From Eubacteriales bacterium (GTDB lineage Bacteria > Bacillota > Clostridia > Saccharofermentanales > DTU023), in the NCBI GenBank assembly GCA_030537525.1, contig JAUNVU010000005.1, positions 19,172 through 83,171 on the forward strand: DNA of 64,000 bases, given 5' to 3'. Position numbers and translations under genes: made by a program. Shown piece after piece: positions 41,289-50,560 of the stretch. Every line of letters starts with the position of its first letter. Position 1 is the first letter of the stretch. A model generated the notes under the pieces. That model made no database searches. It had not been told where the DNA came from and saw only the letters and a list, made by a program, of their open reading frames with translations.

Positions 41289-42653
41289 TCAATATTCCAT
41301 TTTTGCTTCTTGTGGTAGCCACTTACCAAATTTGAAATAAAGTGAGTTCGCAATAAATGTCAGTGTCCAAGAAATCGGGTAGGAGAGAATGATAACGTCT
41401 ATAGACTGCCAAATTGGCATTGCTATATAGAGCCAAAGTATTCTCAAACCGCACATCGAGATCAAGGCGATGAGCATTGGTGGCATAGTCTTCCCCGAAC
41501 CTCGGATGAAGCCCGCGAAGATCTCGCTCAGTCCAAATATCCAGTATGAGGATGCCAGGAACAGCATCATCCTAAGTCCATAGTACTGTACATCTGGATC
41601 ACTGTTAAAAATGCCGATTAGCTGCTTGCGCATAATTAAGACAAAGCTAGAGGAGATGAGGGCCGTGACCGCCACTATCCCCATTGCCGACTTCAAACCA
41701 GGTCGCAGACGACTGTAGCGCTTGGCGCCGAGGTTCTGCCCGGCAAAGGTCGTAGCCGCCATGGCAATCGCCTGTAGTCCTGTGAAGATGAAGCCATCTA
41801 TTCTGCCCGCCGCAGCTATACCGGCTATGGCATTGGAGCCAAAAGAGTTAATTTTAGATTGAATTAAAACGTTCGAAACTGAGATTACCACAGATTGCAT
41901 TCCTGCAGGCACTCCCAATTTGATGATCTGCTTCAAATAGTCAAAATTGATCTTAATATCTCTCAAGAAGAGGCGAAATGGCTCATCTGAACGCACTAGG
42001 GTGATGACCACAGCCACCGCCGCAATAGTCTGTGAGAGCACAGTAGCCCAAGCTGCTCCGACAATACCCCAGCCGAGATATTTGACGAAGATAAAGTCGA
42101 AGACGATATTGCCCGTGGCAGAGATCAAAAGGAAGATAAACGGCCGCTGAGCATCGCCACAGGCCCGCAGAATACCGCCACCGACATTGTAGATCAGCAG
42201 GGGCGTCACACCGATGAAGTAGAGCCTCATATAACTCGTCGCGCCATCGATGATATCTGCTGGCGTACCCATGAGATGCAAGAGATGCGGGGTAGCTAGG
42301 TAGCCGGCAACAGTGAGGAAAACTCCACTTAAAAGGGCCACCGCATGTGCCGTGTGCACAATATGATAGAGGCCCTCATAGTCCTCCCCGCCACTCGCCT
42401 GCGCCACGAGGACGGAGACACCTGTCGCAAGCCCCATGAATAATCCGACCAGCATGACGGAGACGGAGCCTGTTGCCCCGACACCAGCCATCGCCTGCTT
42501 ACCTGCATAGCGACCGACGATCAGGAGGTCTGCCGCATTATAGAGTTGCTGCAAGAAATTTGTCAGCAAGAGCGGCAAGGCAAAGAGCAGTAGCTCCTTC
42601 CAGATCACTCCTTCTGTTAAATTACGCCTCTGTAAGAGGGTACTCAAACGCAT
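41289..42653 (-). CDS. MATE family efflux transporter
   Basis: 454-residue multidrug/toxin exporter with about twelve hydrophobic segments in two similar halves. Typical elements are LPLLLTNFLQQLYNAADLLIVGRY near 30-53 and GVGATGSVSVMLVGLFMGLATG near 63-84, followed by AQASGGED. It lies 29 bases after nspC and 12 before lon. An antiport of cations such as drugs or amines is the family role; a link to polyamine export is only suggested by the position. Confidence 0.94.
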   Translation of the reverse strand: MRLSTLLQRRNLTEGVIWKELLLFALPLLLTNFLQQLYNAADLLIVGRYAGKQAMAGVGATGSVSVMLVGLFMGLATGVSVLVAQASGGEDYEGLYHIVHTAHAVALLSGVFLTVAGYLATPHLLHLMGTPADIIDGATSYMRLYFIGVTPLLIYNVGGGILRACGDAQRPFIFLLISATGNIVFDFIFVKYLGWGIVGAAWATVLSQTIAAVAVVITLVRSDEPFRLFLRDIKINFDYLKQIIKLGVPAGMQSVVISVSNVLIQSKINSFGSNAIAGIAAAGRIDGFIFTGLQAIAMAATTFAGQNLGAKRYSRLRPGLKSAMGIVAVTALISSSFVLIMRKQLIGIFNSDPDVQYYGLRMMLFLASSYWIFGLSEIFAGFIRGSGKTMPPMLIALISMCGLRILWLYIAMPIWQSIDVIILSYPISWTLTFIANSLYFKFGKWLPQEAKMEY

Positions 42654-42682
42654 ATTCTCTACCTTCTTTCCCCGCCATCTAC

Positions 42683-43990
42683 CTAGAGCTTGTAGTCAGG
42701 ATTACCTAAACGTGCTTCAAAGTCGGCAAAAGCAAAGTGTTTCAATACCACAGGCTCGCGTTCCCCAGCTCGCAAGAAGATGAGGTCGGGATGCTCCATG
42801 CCATTAAACATCGTCGTCTTGACGTGAGTGTAGAGCGCCATATCGCAGAAGACCAGGCGGTCTCCACGCCTTAGCTCAAGCTCGAAGCTGTAGTCACCGA
42901 AGCTGTCGCCTGCCAGGCAGGAGGCGCTACCCAATCTATAGCTATGAGCCAAAACCCCTCCTTCATCTGCCAAATACTGCCGTCCATTTCTATACAAGAA
43001 GAGCCGAGGTCTATAGGGCATTTCCAAGACATCTGGCGTGTGGCAGGTGGCGGAAGTATTCAGTATAGCATTGTTGACCTTGCTCGGTTGGAAATCGAGG
43101 ACCTCTGTAACTAACCAGCCAGCATCATAGGGAATGGCCTCACCTGGCTCAAGATAGAGATCAGATAAGTTGTAGCGTGCCTTGAAGTCCTTTAAGAAGG
43201 GAATCAGCAAGTCGAGCTCATAATCGGCCCTAGTCAAGTGGTGACCACCACCGAAGTTCAACCATTTCAAGCCGCTTAGGTACTCGCCAAACTTCTCTTC
43301 AACAGCTTCGACCACATGCTTCAGCGGTTGGAAATTCTGCTCGCAGAGACAGTGGAAGTGGAAGCCGTCAATAGGCGCAAGTGCCGCTGCCCTGTCCAAA
43401 CCCTCTGCTGCCAAGCTTGCCAGATCCGCCTCGAAAAGTTCCCGATTTGTGCCCAGCCGCGAGCCTGGAGCGGCTGGATTATAGAGGTCCGTCTCAACTT
43501 CTGAGTACTCAGGATTGATGCGCAGACCGATTTCCAGAGGATAGTCAGACGAACGCCTCGCCTGTTCAGCTCGGATAGCCGGTAATGCTCTATGGATCTG
43601 ACTTAGGCGGTTGAAAATCAGCTTATCTGCCAGGGGCAGAGTCTTCTCTAATTCGGCCTCACTGAAGGCGGGGCTATAAACCTGTACTTCCCTGTCCATG
43701 TACTGTCGGGCCAACCTCGCTTCTTGATAGCCAGAGGCAGCAGCTCCTTCTAGGTACTTAGCAATAAGGGGATAAGTGTTATATAGCGAGTAGGCCTTCT
43801 GGGCCAGCAATATCTTGGCACCACTGGCCTCGGCAATTGCCTGTAAGAGGCGTAAATTGCCGACTAGTAGCTGCTCGTCGAGGATAAAAGCCGGCGTCGG
43901 CAGGCTAGCAAAATCTAGCTCCGCCGGCGCCGTCCTGGTCCTTAACGCTGCTAGCTCATCTCGCATTTTAAGTATTGAACTGACAGCCAT
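42683..43990 (-). CDS. nspC: carboxynorspermidine/carboxyspermidine decarboxylase
   Basis: PLP enzyme of the alanine-racemase-fold decarboxylases, 435 residues. SLPTPAFILDEQLL opens the barrel, the PLP lysine is in LLAQKAYS near 82, and the family ending CDMALYTHVKTTMFNGMEH is near 395-413, with GSASCLAGDSFGDY before it. It removes the carboxylate from carboxynorspermidine or carboxyspermidine. The dehydrogenase that makes that substrate is 12 bases upstream. Given the putrescine-forming enzymes in the same operon, spermidine is the likely product. Confidence 0.93.
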   Translation of the reverse strand: MAVSSILKMRDELAALRTRTAPAELDFASLPTPAFILDEQLLVGNLRLLQAIAEASGAKILLAQKAYSLYNTYPLIAKYLEGAAASGYQEARLARQYMDREVQVYSPAFSEAELEKTLPLADKLIFNRLSQIHRALPAIRAEQARRSSDYPLEIGLRINPEYSEVETDLYNPAAPGSRLGTNRELFEADLASLAAEGLDRAAALAPIDGFHFHCLCEQNFQPLKHVVEAVEEKFGEYLSGLKWLNFGGGHHLTRADYELDLLIPFLKDFKARYNLSDLYLEPGEAIPYDAGWLVTEVLDFQPSKVNNAILNTSATCHTPDVLEMPYRPRLFLYRNGRQYLADEGGVLAHSYRLGSASCLAGDSFGDYSFELELRRGDRLVFCDMALYTHVKTTMFNGMEHPDLIFLRAGEREPVVLKHFAFADFEARLGNPDYKL

Positions 43991-44002
43991 AATTCACCTA
44001 CT

Positions 44003-45202
44003 CTACGGTACGAGTACGGGTTCGAAGTCCTCCTGCCAAGGCAGACCGTTCTTATTCAGCATCTCCATGAAGGGATCTGGATCGAACTCTTCGACATTGA
44101 ATACGCCAGGTTCTTGCCACTTGCCAGTCAGCACCATGGCTGCACCGATCATGGCGGGGACGCCCGTAGTGTAAGAGACGGCTTGGGCGCCTGTTTCCTT
44201 GAATGCCTCCTCGTGATCACAGATATTGAAGAGCCGGTAAACCTTCTCCTGGCCATCCTTCTCACCCTGGAAGATGCAGCCGATATTGGTCTTGCCCTTC
44301 GTCCGTGGGCCGAGGCTCGAGGGATCGGGCAGGACTGCCTGGAGGAATTGTAGTGGAATGATCTCCTGGCCCTGGAACTCGATCGGCTTTATGGAAGTCA
44401 TGCCGACATTGATCAGGCAGTTCAGATGGCGGAGATAGGACTCGCCAAAGGTCATGAAGAAGCGAATACGCTCGATACCCTTGATGTTCTTCGCCAGGGA
44501 TTCGAGCTCTTCGTGGTAGAGCAGATACATATCCTTCTCACCAACTTCTTCGAACTCGTAAGTGCGCTTGATCTCCATTGGCTGGGTCTCGATGAATTTG
44601 CCGTGCTCCCAATAGCGACCGTTGGCAGAAACTTCCCGGATATTGATCTCGGGATTGAAGTTAGTGGCAAAGGGATAGCCGTGGTCGCCGCCGTTACAGT
44701 CGAGGATGTCAATCTGGCGAATGCTGTCAAATTGATGCTTCTGAGCATAGGCTGAGAAGACGCCCGTAACACCTGGGTCGAAGCCAGAGCCGAGGAGTGC
44801 TGTCAGACCAGCTTCCTTGAACTTGTCCTGATAGGCCCACTGCCACTTGTACTCGAACTTAGCCGTGTCCTTTGGCTCATAATTGGCCGTGTCGACATAG
44901 TGAACACCACATTCCAGGCAGGCATCCATGATGGTCAGATCCTGGTAAGGCAGGGCCAGGTTTAAGACGAGCTTCGGCTGATATTGGCGGATTAGCTTGA
45001 CTAACTGCTCAAGTGAATCAGCATCGACTTCTGCCGTCTCAATCTTTGAGCCCATGCCCTCGAGGCGCTTGGCCAGGGCATCGCACTTGGACTTGGTCCG
45101 TGAGGCGATCATGAACTCGGGAAAGATCTCCGAATTCTGAGCCATCTTGTGTACTGCTACGCTGGCTACACCGCCAGCACCGATAACTAAGGTTTTTGCC
45201 AT
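44003..45202 (-). CDS. carboxynorspermidine synthase (saccharopine dehydrogenase-like)
   Basis: 399 residues from the ATG at 45202; an earlier in-frame TTG at 45214 is part of the ribosome site TTGGAG. NAD(P)-binding motif VIGAGGVASVAVHKMA, then ASRTKSKCDAL, the central DCNGGDHGYPF and GVPAMIGAAMVLTG near the end. The family reductively condenses a diamine (diaminopropane or putrescine) with aspartate semialdehyde. Paired with nspC this gives norspermidine or spermidine without SAM. The conserved GSGFDPGV loop near 120 matches CANSDH rather than lysine-pathway saccharopine enzymes. Confidence 0.93.
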   Translation of the reverse strand: MAKTLVIGAGGVASVAVHKMAQNSEIFPEFMIASRTKSKCDALAKRLEGMGSKIETAEVDADSLEQLVKLIRQYQPKLVLNLALPYQDLTIMDACLECGVHYVDTANYEPKDTAKFEYKWQWAYQDKFKEAGLTALLGSGFDPGVTGVFSAYAQKHQFDSIRQIDILDCNGGDHGYPFATNFNPEINIREVSANGRYWEHGKFIETQPMEIKRTYEFEEVGEKDMYLLYHEELESLAKNIKGIERIRFFMTFGESYLRHLNCLINVGMTSIKPIEFQGQEIIPLQFLQAVLPDPSSLGPRTKGKTNIGCIFQGEKDGQEKVYRLFNICDHEEAFKETGAQAVSYTTGVPAMIGAAMVLTGKWQEPGVFNVEEFDPDPFMEMLNKNGLPWQEDFEPVLVP

Positions 45203-45279
45203 TTTATTCTCCAATCTTTTACTTATCTATCTTATATTTGCCTACTCTTGAGACCTCGTCTAGGCCAAGGCCGACTCTC

Positions 45280-45669
45280 TTAAATGACTCTATTCCAACC
45301 TCGCCGCGGCCGTCGCCGGTCCTCTTTCAAAATTACATAATCTCTAAGGCCGACTATGAGCAAGCTGAGTAGGATTGCCTGTCCAAAGTTAACTCGCGAG
45401 ACACCGTAGCTGCGTTCCGCCGCATTGAGTATCGCCAGAGGATAAGCCAGAAGTTGTATGACTACGCCCAGCAGATAGCCGATGCCAAGGGTCAGGCAAG
45501 AGGTCATTTTGAAGACAATTGCTATGAAGCGTAAGAGGATGTAGAAGAGCGCGAAGAAGAAGCTCATCTGCATCGCAGTGCTAAAACTTGCCACCTTAAT
45601 CAGGATACCAAGCTCCGAGCAGCCGTAGATAATTAAAGTCGTTATTAGCCAGGATATTAGAAAATGCAT
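45280..45669 (-). CDS. small membrane protein inside the polyamine operon
   Basis: 129 residues with four hydrophobic segments (about 3-23, 32-53, 60-80, 95-112) and a basic tail KEDRRRPRRGW. The layout resembles the YvlD/phage-holin-4 family, but I am not certain of that. It begins 4 bases after speB and so is transcribed with the polyamine genes. No function can be assigned; a membrane partner for polyamine handling is speculation. Confidence 0.75.
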   Translation of the reverse strand: MHFLISWLITTLIIYGCSELGILIKVASFSTAMQMSFFFALFYILLRFIAIVFKMTSCLTLGIGYLLGVVIQLLAYPLAILNAAERSYGVSRVNFGQAILLSLLIVGLRDYVILKEDRRRPRRGWNRVI

Positions 45670-45673
45670 ATCG

Positions 45674-46540
45674 CTAGCCTACCGCTACCAAGAGCAGCTC
45701 ACGAAGTAATTTCGCCGCTGCTGCAGTCGAAATTCCACTCTCATCCCAGGGTGGAGAGAGTTCCATGAGGTCGAAGCCGACGAAGTTCAGGCCACGTAAT
45801 CCGAGTAGTTCAGCTAGTAATTCGCGCAAGTCAGGTCCACCTGGTTCTGGTGTCCCTGTGCCTGGAAATACAGAGGGGTCTAAAACGTCGAGATCCAAGG
45901 TTAGGTAGATGGGTACCTGGCTCTCCTTGAGATGCTCAAGCGCCTTCCCCATGCCCTTCACCGAGAAGGGATGGAAGTCCATATTGGCCCTCGCAAATTC
46001 AAATTCTTCCTTCAGGCCAGAACGTATGCCGAAGGAGTGAATCTTCTGTGGCTCAATAAATTCGGAAATCAGGCGGATGACATTGGCGTGTGAAAGTCGC
46101 TCGCCGAGGTACTCAGTGCGAAGATCGGTGTGGGCGTCCAAGTGGATGAGCTCAAGATCTGGATACTTCCTACTCAAGGCATGCACTGTCGCCAAGGTCA
46201 GCAGATGCTCACCGCCGATCATCACGGGTTGTTTATCGTCCTCTAAGACACCCATGGTATAGATCTCTAGGATGTCGAGAGCGCGTTCAGGATTGCCAAA
46301 TGGTAGCTCGAGATCACCCGCATCGTGAACCTTGAGATCTACTAGGTCCCTATCCTGATATGGTGAATAGGACTCGAGGCCCCAAGATTCCACGCGCATC
46401 CGCTCTGGACCGAAGCGAGTTCCTGGTCGGAAACTCGTGGTCGAGTCATATGGCGTACCAAAAATCACCCAATCCGCTTCATCATAGTCGTAGCTGAAGC
46501 CACAAAAACGTGGAATCTGTGGCAGATGTTCTAAATTCAT
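45674..46540 (-). CDS. speB: agmatinase-like ureohydrolase
   Basis: 288-residue binuclear manganese ureohydrolase. Ligand motifs are GGEHLLT near 108, HLDAHTDLR near 131, and LDLDVLDPSVFPGTGTPEPGG near 217-237. It hydrolyses agmatine to putrescine and urea. In Thermus-like or CAPA pathways the related enzyme acts on aminopropylagmatine, which cannot be excluded. It follows speE by 24 bases and lies two genes behind the arginine decarboxylase. Confidence 0.92.
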   Translation of the reverse strand: MNLEHLPQIPRFCGFSYDYDEADWVIFGTPYDSTTSFRPGTRFGPERMRVESWGLESYSPYQDRDLVDLKVHDAGDLELPFGNPERALDILEIYTMGVLEDDKQPVMIGGEHLLTLATVHALSRKYPDLELIHLDAHTDLRTEYLGERLSHANVIRLISEFIEPQKIHSFGIRSGLKEEFEFARANMDFHPFSVKGMGKALEHLKESQVPIYLTLDLDVLDPSVFPGTGTPEPGGPDLRELLAELLGLRGLNFVGFDLMELSPPWDESGISTAAAAKLLRELLLVAVG

Positions 46541-46564
46541 AAGCTGCTCCTCTCTTGACTCGTT

Positions 46565-47431
46565 CTAGTACTCAGCCTTCGCCTGTGAAAATAATGCTCG
46601 TACATAGTTAGGCAGGGCAAAACTACCAGTATGTAAATCTGAATTATAATATAAAGTCTTGAGTCCTCGCTGTTCCCAGCGCTCCCGATTATGATCCTTT
46701 ACGGGGTCGTACTTCCTGGAGAGGAAGCCGAAGAGCCAGTGGCCAGACGGATACATGGGGATGTGCGCCTGGTAGCAGCGAACTAGGGGAAAGACCGTAG
46801 AAGTCTTCGCATAGATCAGGGAGACCTCTTCGGCATTCTCACGATAGTAGGGGCTCTCGTGCTGGTTGACCATGATGCCATCGGCATTGAGCCTCGCCAA
46901 ACAGTGCCCATAGAACTCCTTGGTAAATAGCGACTCACCAGGACCGAAGGGGTCGGTCGAATCGACAATGATCAGGTCGTAGCTCTGCTCATTTTGCCTC
47001 ACGTAGCGGAGTCCATCATCGTAGATGACCTTGACGCGAGGATCTTCGTAGCCAATGGCGAGCTGTGGGAAGAAGCGCTTGGCCGTCAGAACCACCGCCT
47101 CATCGATTTCTACCAGCTCGATGCTCTCAATTTCTGGATAGCGAATTAACTCTCTGAGACAGCCACCATCACCACCACCAACTATCAAGACCTTGCGCAC
47201 TCTCGGATGGACGGCAAGGGGCACGTGCACCAGCATTTCGTGGTAGATAAACTCATCCTTATCACTCAGCATAATACAGCCATCCATGACGAGGACTCGG
47301 CCAAATTCCTTAGTGGCAAAAACCTCGATGAGCTGAAATTCCGACTGCTCTGAATAGAGCTGCTCTTCTATCTTGAAGGCGAAGCTCGCACCAGTCGTAT
47401 GCTCTTCACTAAACCAAATTCCCTTCACCAC
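46565..47431 (-). CDS. speE: spermidine synthase (aminopropyltransferase)
   Basis: 288 residues. Transfers aminopropyl from decarboxylated SAM to putrescine, releasing methylthioadenosine. Motifs: LVMDGCIMLSDKDEFIYHEML near 48-68, VGGGDGGCLRE near 85, ELVEIDEAVV near 105, DDGLRYV near 133 and VDSTDPFGPGESLF near 151. The DSTDP motif holds the catalytic aspartate. Its start is directly next to the stop of speA. Full-length and apparently intact, so not a relic of a replaced pathway. Confidence 0.95.
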   Translation of the reverse strand: MVKGIWFSEEHTTGASFAFKIEEQLYSEQSEFQLIEVFATKEFGRVLVMDGCIMLSDKDEFIYHEMLVHVPLAVHPRVRKVLIVGGGDGGCLRELIRYPEIESIELVEIDEAVVLTAKRFFPQLAIGYEDPRVKVIYDDGLRYVRQNEQSYDLIIVDSTDPFGPGESLFTKEFYGHCLARLNADGIMVNQHESPYYRENAEEVSLIYAKTSTVFPLVRCYQAHIPMYPSGHWLFGFLSRKYDPVKDHNRERWEQRGLKTLYYNSDLHTGSFALPNYVRALFSQAKAEY

Positions 47432-48895
47432 TTACTCCTTCACAACATTTAAGAGATTCAAGTCGAGATCCTCAGTACCTGTCATTGAGGCGCCCTTGGT
47501 CTTGGCATAGGAGATGTATTCTAGAATCTCTGGCGTCAACTCCTCACCTGGCGCAAGGATTGGTATTCCAGGCGGATAGCACATGACAAATTCCGCTGCA
47601 ATACGTCCAAGGCAAGAGGCTAGAGGCAGCTGTTCACACTTGGCGTAGAAGGCCTCAGCTGGCGACAGCAAGACCTTCGGCTCCAGATACTCTGAGGATA
47701 ATAGGCCCTCTGGATCGCTCCCATAGCGGCGCCTGATATCGCTTAGAGCTGCAATCAAGCGCTCTACCGCCATCGGGCGGTCGCCAATGGAGAGTATCGC
47801 CAGTACATTGCCAAGATCACCGAACTCGGCCTGTATCTCATATTCATCACGTAGTAGATCGTAGACTTCTATCCCCGCTAGTCCCATGGCCCTGGTGTGG
47901 ATGGAGAGCTTGGTCTCGTCGAAGTCGTAAAAGGCATCTTCGTCACAAAACTCCTTGCCGAAGGCTAAGTAGCCACCGATCTTATTAATTTCACTCCTGG
48001 CATAGCGGGCGTATTCAAGCAACTTCCGAAAGGTCTCTTCGCCACGGAGCGCGAGATTTCTTCTGGAAATATCTAATGATGACATGAGTAAGTAAGAGGC
48101 GGAGGTGGTCTGAGTTAAATTGATAATCTGTCTAAGGTAGCCTAGATCATCCCTCATGCCCTCACCTGCCAGTAGCAGCGAGGACTGAGTGAGTGAGCCG
48201 CCCGTCTTGTGCAAGGAGACCGCAGCGAGGTCTGCGCCAACTTCTAGGCCTCCGGGAGGGAGGTCGTCCGAAAAATAGAAGTGGGTACCGTGGGCCTCAT
48301 CCACCAGGACCTTCAAGCCGTGTCTGTGCGCCAGCTCAACCATCTCGGCAAGCCGTGCACAGACGCCATAATAGGTGGGGTTGTTGATTAGGACGGCCTT
48401 GGCCTCTGGATTGGCGAGGATGGCCGCCTCGAGCTCTTTAAGACTCATGGCTAGGGGAATGCCAAGCTCATCGTTCATGCCAGGATCGACATAGATGGGG
48501 GTGGCTCTGGCCAGGATTAGGGCATTGATAGCCGAGCGGTGGACATTTCTTGGCATGATGATCTGCTCACCAGGATTGACTGTCGCAAGAATCATTGCTT
48601 GAACGGCCGCTGAAGTGCCGTTGACAATGAAGTACGCCGCCTCTGCGCCGAAGGCGTCAGCTGCAAGTTCCTCCGCCTCCTTGATCACTGAAACAGGGTG
48701 GATTAGATTGTCCAGCATCTTCATCGAGTTGGCGTCGACGGCGACAGTATCCGCACCAAGAAATTCCACTAGCTCGGGGTTGCCGGGGCCCTTCTTATGC
48801 CCCGGCACGTCGAAGGAGAGCACTCGGCGACGCTTGTACGCTTGGAGTGCTTCGTACAAAGGAGCTTTGACCTGTGATAATTGAAAATCTCTCAT
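47432..48895 (-). CDS. speA: arginine decarboxylase (fold I, short Bacillota type)
   Basis: 487-residue PLP decarboxylase of the Orn/Lys/Arg group. PGHKKGPG near 31, nucleotide-like loop VNGTSAAVQ near 91, LVDEAHGTHF near 197, and the PLP Lys230 in SLHKTGGS. It lacks the N-terminal wing domain of the large E. coli enzymes and resembles Bacillus SpeA. The agmatinase in the operon favours arginine as substrate over lysine. First step of the operon's route: arginine to agmatine. Confidence 0.92.
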   Translation of the reverse strand: MRDFQLSQVKAPLYEALQAYKRRRVLSFDVPGHKKGPGNPELVEFLGADTVAVDANSMKMLDNLIHPVSVIKEAEELAADAFGAEAAYFIVNGTSAAVQAMILATVNPGEQIIMPRNVHRSAINALILARATPIYVDPGMNDELGIPLAMSLKELEAAILANPEAKAVLINNPTYYGVCARLAEMVELAHRHGLKVLVDEAHGTHFYFSDDLPPGGLEVGADLAAVSLHKTGGSLTQSSLLLAGEGMRDDLGYLRQIINLTQTTSASYLLMSSLDISRRNLALRGEETFRKLLEYARYARSEINKIGGYLAFGKEFCDEDAFYDFDETKLSIHTRAMGLAGIEVYDLLRDEYEIQAEFGDLGNVLAILSIGDRPMAVERLIAALSDIRRRYGSDPEGLLSSEYLEPKVLLSPAEAFYAKCEQLPLASCLGRIAAEFVMCYPPGIPILAPGEELTPEILEYISYAKTKGASMTGTEDLDLNLLNVVKE

Positions 48896-48908
48896 TACTC
48901 AACCCCAA

Positions 48909-49799
48909 TTAGCTGTCGAAGATATTCGAGCCAGAGTAGATGTCGATCATCTCGCGCTGGAGCGCCTCATGGATCTCCAGACGTCTGGCTGGAGCGATCT
49001 CGTAGACGTCGGTGTTGAAGAGGTAGTTTTGTAATACTATCTCCTTGATCATCAAGCGGGTGTGGTAGAGATTTGCCTGGTAGACATTGATATCCGTGGC
49101 ATCATAGAGCTTCAGCTGCTCATCGGAGATATAATCCTGAATCGAGCGGATGGGATGGTCTAAGAAGTGTTTCTGACCGTTAGTATCACGCGTGAAGCCC
49201 CTGACTCTATAGTCAATAGTCATGATGTCCGAGTCAAAGGAGTCGATGAGGAAGTCCAGACAGGTGATCGGTGAAACCGTACCGCAAGTTGCCACGTCGA
49301 TGTCAACTCTGAAGGTCGAGATCGCCCGATTGGGGTGACTTTCTGGAAAGGTGTGCACCGTGATGTGGCTCTTATCGAGGTGGGCGTGGATGGTCTCACC
49401 CTCGCTCTCCTCGCGCTGCAGAGGTGGGGGAGGTAGCTTGGGCTCTTCAGTCTTCTTCTTCAGTTCTGGACTGATCGGACCCGAACCGTCGTGGTAGTAG
49501 CCCCAGTTATTGGACTTGTCCTGGCGCTCCTTGGCCACGGGGTTCTCAGCGAAGAGGATGTTGACCGATGCGCCCTGCGGGTCATAGTCCTGCTTGGAAA
49601 TATTTAAAATGGTGGCACCAATCATGTCGCAGAGCTTGACCAGTATGGAGGTCAGACGCTCTGAATTGTACTGCTCGTTGATATAGTCGAGGTAGTCCCG
49701 CTGTTCGCGGAAGCTCTTCGCATAACAGATATCGTAGATATTGAAGCTCAGCGTCTTAGTTAAGTTATTGAAGCCATATAAGCTAAGTTTCTCAGACAT
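48909..49799 (-). CDS. speD: S-adenosylmethionine decarboxylase proenzyme (E. coli SpeD type)
   Basis: 296 residues, the long bacterial class rather than the 120-residue Bacillus form. The self-cleavage site is LDKSHITVH, where Ser becomes the pyruvoyl group; PESHPNRAISTFRVDID follows and the proton-donor Cys sits in ATCGTVSP. It makes the aminopropyl donor for SpeE. First gene of the polyamine operon, with AAAGGAG 7 bases before the ATG. An acidic and proline-rich stretch (KKTEEPKLPPPP) lies just before the cleavage domain. Confidence 0.94.
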   Translation of the reverse strand: MSEKLSLYGFNNLTKTLSFNIYDICYAKSFREQRDYLDYINEQYNSERLTSILVKLCDMIGATILNISKQDYDPQGASVNILFAENPVAKERQDKSNNWGYYHDGSGPISPELKKKTEEPKLPPPPLQREESEGETIHAHLDKSHITVHTFPESHPNRAISTFRVDIDVATCGTVSPITCLDFLIDSFDSDIMTIDYRVRGFTRDTNGQKHFLDHPIRSIQDYISDEQLKLYDATDINVYQANLYHTRLMIKEIVLQNYLFNTDVYEIAPARRLEIHEALQREMIDIYSGSNIFDS

Positions 49800-49831
49800 T
49801 TGAATCTCCTTTCGGCAGAAGGCTTACGTTT

Positions 49832-49858
49832 ATTATAGTATAAGTAGACTTGTATAAT
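49832..49858. promoter_or_regulatory. divergent promoter region speD / cysteine hydrolase
   Basis: A minus-strand TATAAT (49832-49837) and a plus-strand TATAAT (49853-49858) lie back to back in a very AT-rich stretch. Neither has a good -35 at 17 bases. Assignment of exact starts is uncertain. Confidence 0.4.
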
Positions 49859-49920
49859 ACCTTGTTTTTTCACTGGAATATTGACTTCTGAGAGGTCATT
49901 TTAGAAAAGAGAGGCATGAG

Positions 49921-50445
49921 ATGAAAGTATTATTAGCAGTAGACATTCAAAACGACTTCATTGACGGCTGCCTGGGCTCAGCAGAAGCCCAAGCCAAGCT
50001 TCCCAATATGCTCAATTTCGTGGAGCAATTTGACGGCAAGATCTTGGCGACCCTAGACACCCACGGAGCTGATTACCTCAGTACTAGAGAGGGGCGTCTG
50101 CTGCCCATTATCCACTGTCAGCGTGACACCCAGGGTCATCAGCAACCCAAGCCTCTGCGGGAAGCCCTGGCACAAAAGAACGCAGAGATATTTGAAAAGA
50201 ACTACTTCGCCTCAACCAGGCTGCTGGAGCGCTTACGAGAATTAGACCGCGAAGAAGCCATAGAGCAGATCACGATAATCGGTATCTGCACTGACATCTG
50301 TGTTGTTTCAAATGCCATGCTAATCAAGGCCTACTTCCCCGAAGTTGAAATCGAAGTAATAGCCGATGCCTGCGCAGGCACTACGAAAGAGAATCACGAA
50401 GCAGCTCTAGCTGTCATGCAGTCCTGCCAGATCACAATCAAGTAG
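49921..50445 (+). CDS. nicotinamidase/isochorismatase-family cysteine hydrolase
   Basis: 174 residues. The catalytic triad is visible: Asp in AVDIQNDF near 8-12, Lys in FEKNYFAS near 92-94 and Cys in GICTDICVVSNA near 127. TLDTHG near 43 and HCQRDTQGH provide the Asp/His ligands expected for the nicotinamidase zinc site, so conversion of nicotinamide to nicotinate is the best guess. Monocistronic, divergent from the polyamine operon, followed by a hairpin. Confidence 0.85.
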   Translation: MKVLLAVDIQNDFIDGCLGSAEAQAKLPNMLNFVEQFDGKILATLDTHGADYLSTREGRLLPIIHCQRDTQGHQQPKPLREALAQKNAEIFEKNYFASTRLLERLRELDREEAIEQITIIGICTDICVVSNAMLIKAYFPEVEIEVIADACAGTTKENHEAALAVMQSCQITIK

Positions 50446-50504
50446 AATTAATCCGCGAACACAAAGCAGCAAACCGCAAATTAATTTGGCAATAATAGAA
50501 GCCC

Positions 50505-50535
50505 TACGACTGATTGCCGCAGGGCTTCAACTATT
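50505..50535. terminator. hairpin between convergent genes
   Basis: GAAGCCCT/AGGGCTTC arms with an interior region that can extend the pairing, followed on the plus strand by AACTATTTT. Likely terminates the hydrolase gene and the minus-strand lipoprotein gene. Confidence 0.55.
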
Positions 50536-50560
50536 TTGCTGAAAATTCTAACTAACAGAC

